Shown here: piece by piece, positions 39,617-40,239 of the stretch | Numbering within the stretch: position 1 is the first letter of the stretch | Layout: every line of letters begins with the position of its first letter | Source: Anaerolineaceae bacterium | GTDB taxonomy: Bacteria > Chloroflexota > Anaerolineae > Anaerolineales > Villigracilaceae | Assembly: GCA_009885525.1 (NCBI GenBank) | Contig: VFKN01000017.1 | Coordinates: forward strand, 1 to 40,239 | DNA: 40,239 bases | Reading direction: 5' to 3' | Translations under genes and position numbers: made by a program | The notes under the pieces: model-generated | Told to the model about the DNA's origin: nothing | Seen by the model: only the letters and a program-made list of their open reading frames with translations | Databases searched by the model: none

Positions 39617-40107
39617 GGTTTCTTTTCCGCGTGATATTGTTCCCGCCATTCCTTTAACTTCGCGCGGACAGTCTCTTGTTGTTGATGAGTTTTCGCCATG
39701 ATTTCACGGTTATGTTCTTCCCAATATTTGCGGTTGCGCTCGGCGGTTTGCAGGACTTCCTGATATTCCTTTTCCACGTCCTCTTTATGCAAGTGGATAT
39801 AGTCGAGAATGTCCAGCATTTCCTCATCGGTCAATTCGTAAATATCGCGGATATTTTTCAGGGAGTTGTTTTTCTTGATTTCATCCATAAGGTAATACAG
39901 GGTGAGGCGCGTGCCTTTTACAGTCAACCCCCGTTCGTTGCGGATGACAGTGTGATTTTCGCGAGGCAAAGACGCATCTGTTTTTAGCAGCGCTTCCACC
40001 AAATTCTGCGAACGCAGGACAGCCAGTTCGCTTTGTAAGCGGCGTATCTCATTTTCTAGTTGGGTGACTCGTTCGTTTATCGTTTGAGGGGATGGATTTT
40101 GTTTCAT
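39613..40107 (-). CDS. DUF433 antitoxin-like protein with coiled coil
   Basis: A 164-residue protein. Residues 8-38 form a heptad-patterned coiled coil (INERVTQLENEIRRLQSELAVLRS). Residues 56-110 match DUF433: RGLTVKGTRLTLYYLMDEIKKNNSLKNIRDIYELTDEEMLDILDYIHLH, a helical DNA-binding domain found in antitoxins. A long charged helix follows. It overlaps the downstream PIN-like gene by ATGA, the usual coupling in type II toxin-antitoxin pairs. Only a weak GAGAG precedes the ATG at 40107. It probably represses its own operon. Confidence 0.75.
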   Translation of the reverse strand: MKQNPSPQTINERVTQLENEIRRLQSELAVLRSQNLVEALLKTDASLPRENHTVIRNERGLTVKGTRLTLYYLMDEIKKNNSLKNIRDIYELTDEEMLDILDYIHLHKEDVEKEYQEVLQTAERNRKYWEEHNREIMAKTHQQQETVRAKLKEWREQYHAEKKP

Positions 40108-40147
40108 ACTGTACTCTCGCTTTCATTTATTAGACGTTATCGGAAAT

Positions 40148-40210
40148 AACTCCGAAGGAGTGAAATGATTATAGAAAGAAAGCAAAATTAAATTTAACCC
40201 CGAAGGGGTG
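40148..40210. repeat. Two short hairpin repeats upstream of the antitoxin gene
   Basis: AACTCCGAAGGAGTG (40148-40162) and AACCCCGAAGGGGTG (40196-40210) are directly repeated. Each forms a 4-bp stem with a GAA loop; stem bases change in a compensatory way (CTCC/GGAG versus CCCC/GGGG). The series may continue past the window edge. Confidence 0.6.
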
Positions 40211-40239
40211 GCATGGTTTTGAGCACAAACATGTCACAA

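Noticed and set aside
39151..39657. Plus-strand 168-residue open frame
   Set aside because: It is antisense to the frameshifted PIN-like toxin, which has recognisable family motifs; no ribosome site is seen.

Overview
The window looks like a chromosomal segment of a Chloroflexota bacterium, most likely class Anaerolineae. This is inferred from gene style rather than from a marker gene. The pointers are a double-cyclase/AAA/TPR protein, secreted proteins with CTLRAAI-type beta-helix repeats, a Tat lipoprotein PotD, a tungsten aldehyde oxidoreductase beside an SCP2 protein, and short dispersed hairpin repeats between genes. No phage or plasmid backbone is visible.

Region by region: (1) 1-7.9 kb: the 5' end of a secreted protein, a metallophosphoesterase, and a minus-strand surface-polysaccharide cluster (GT2-GAF fusion, GT2, HPr-kinase-like ATPase, GT2, Wzx-like flippase) with a PilZ gene just upstream. 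(2) 8.1-10.5 kb: a frameshifted CPBP protease remnant, then an arsenic locus of arsM, an unannotated 27-residue cysteine-rich peptide gene and arsR. Each of these three genes is preceded by the same inverted repeat, ATAGA-N6-TCTAT. (3) 10.7-15.8 kb: a polyamine ABC transport operon (ATPase, Tat lipoprotein, SMP-30 lactonase, two permeases) closed by a bidirectional terminator. (4) 15.8-22.1 kb: a DinG-type exonuclease-helicase, a polytopic membrane protein, a NERD-like membrane protein and plsX. (5) 22.2-33.3 kb: tRNA-Leu(GAG), a 2146-residue secreted beta-helix/C25-peptidase-like protein with a 21-copy LPSGS tract, a MITE-like element, a 1278-residue cyclase/ATPase/TPR regulator and a second MITE-like element. 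(6) 33.3-36.8 kb: an amino-acid ABC operon ending in dimethylargininase. (7) 36.8-40.2 kb: an SCP2 protein plus aldehyde:ferredoxin oxidoreductase, and a DUF433/PIN-like toxin-antitoxin pair whose toxin is frameshifted.

The strongest candidate for something undescribed is the arsenic locus. Its tiny acidic peptide has 8 Cys in 27 residues, a strong ribosome site, its own predicted ArsR operator and terminator-like hairpins on both sides. That fits a metallothionein-like arsenite-binding or arsenite-delivery peptide acting with ArsM. All family names rest on motif recognition by eye; no database search was run.
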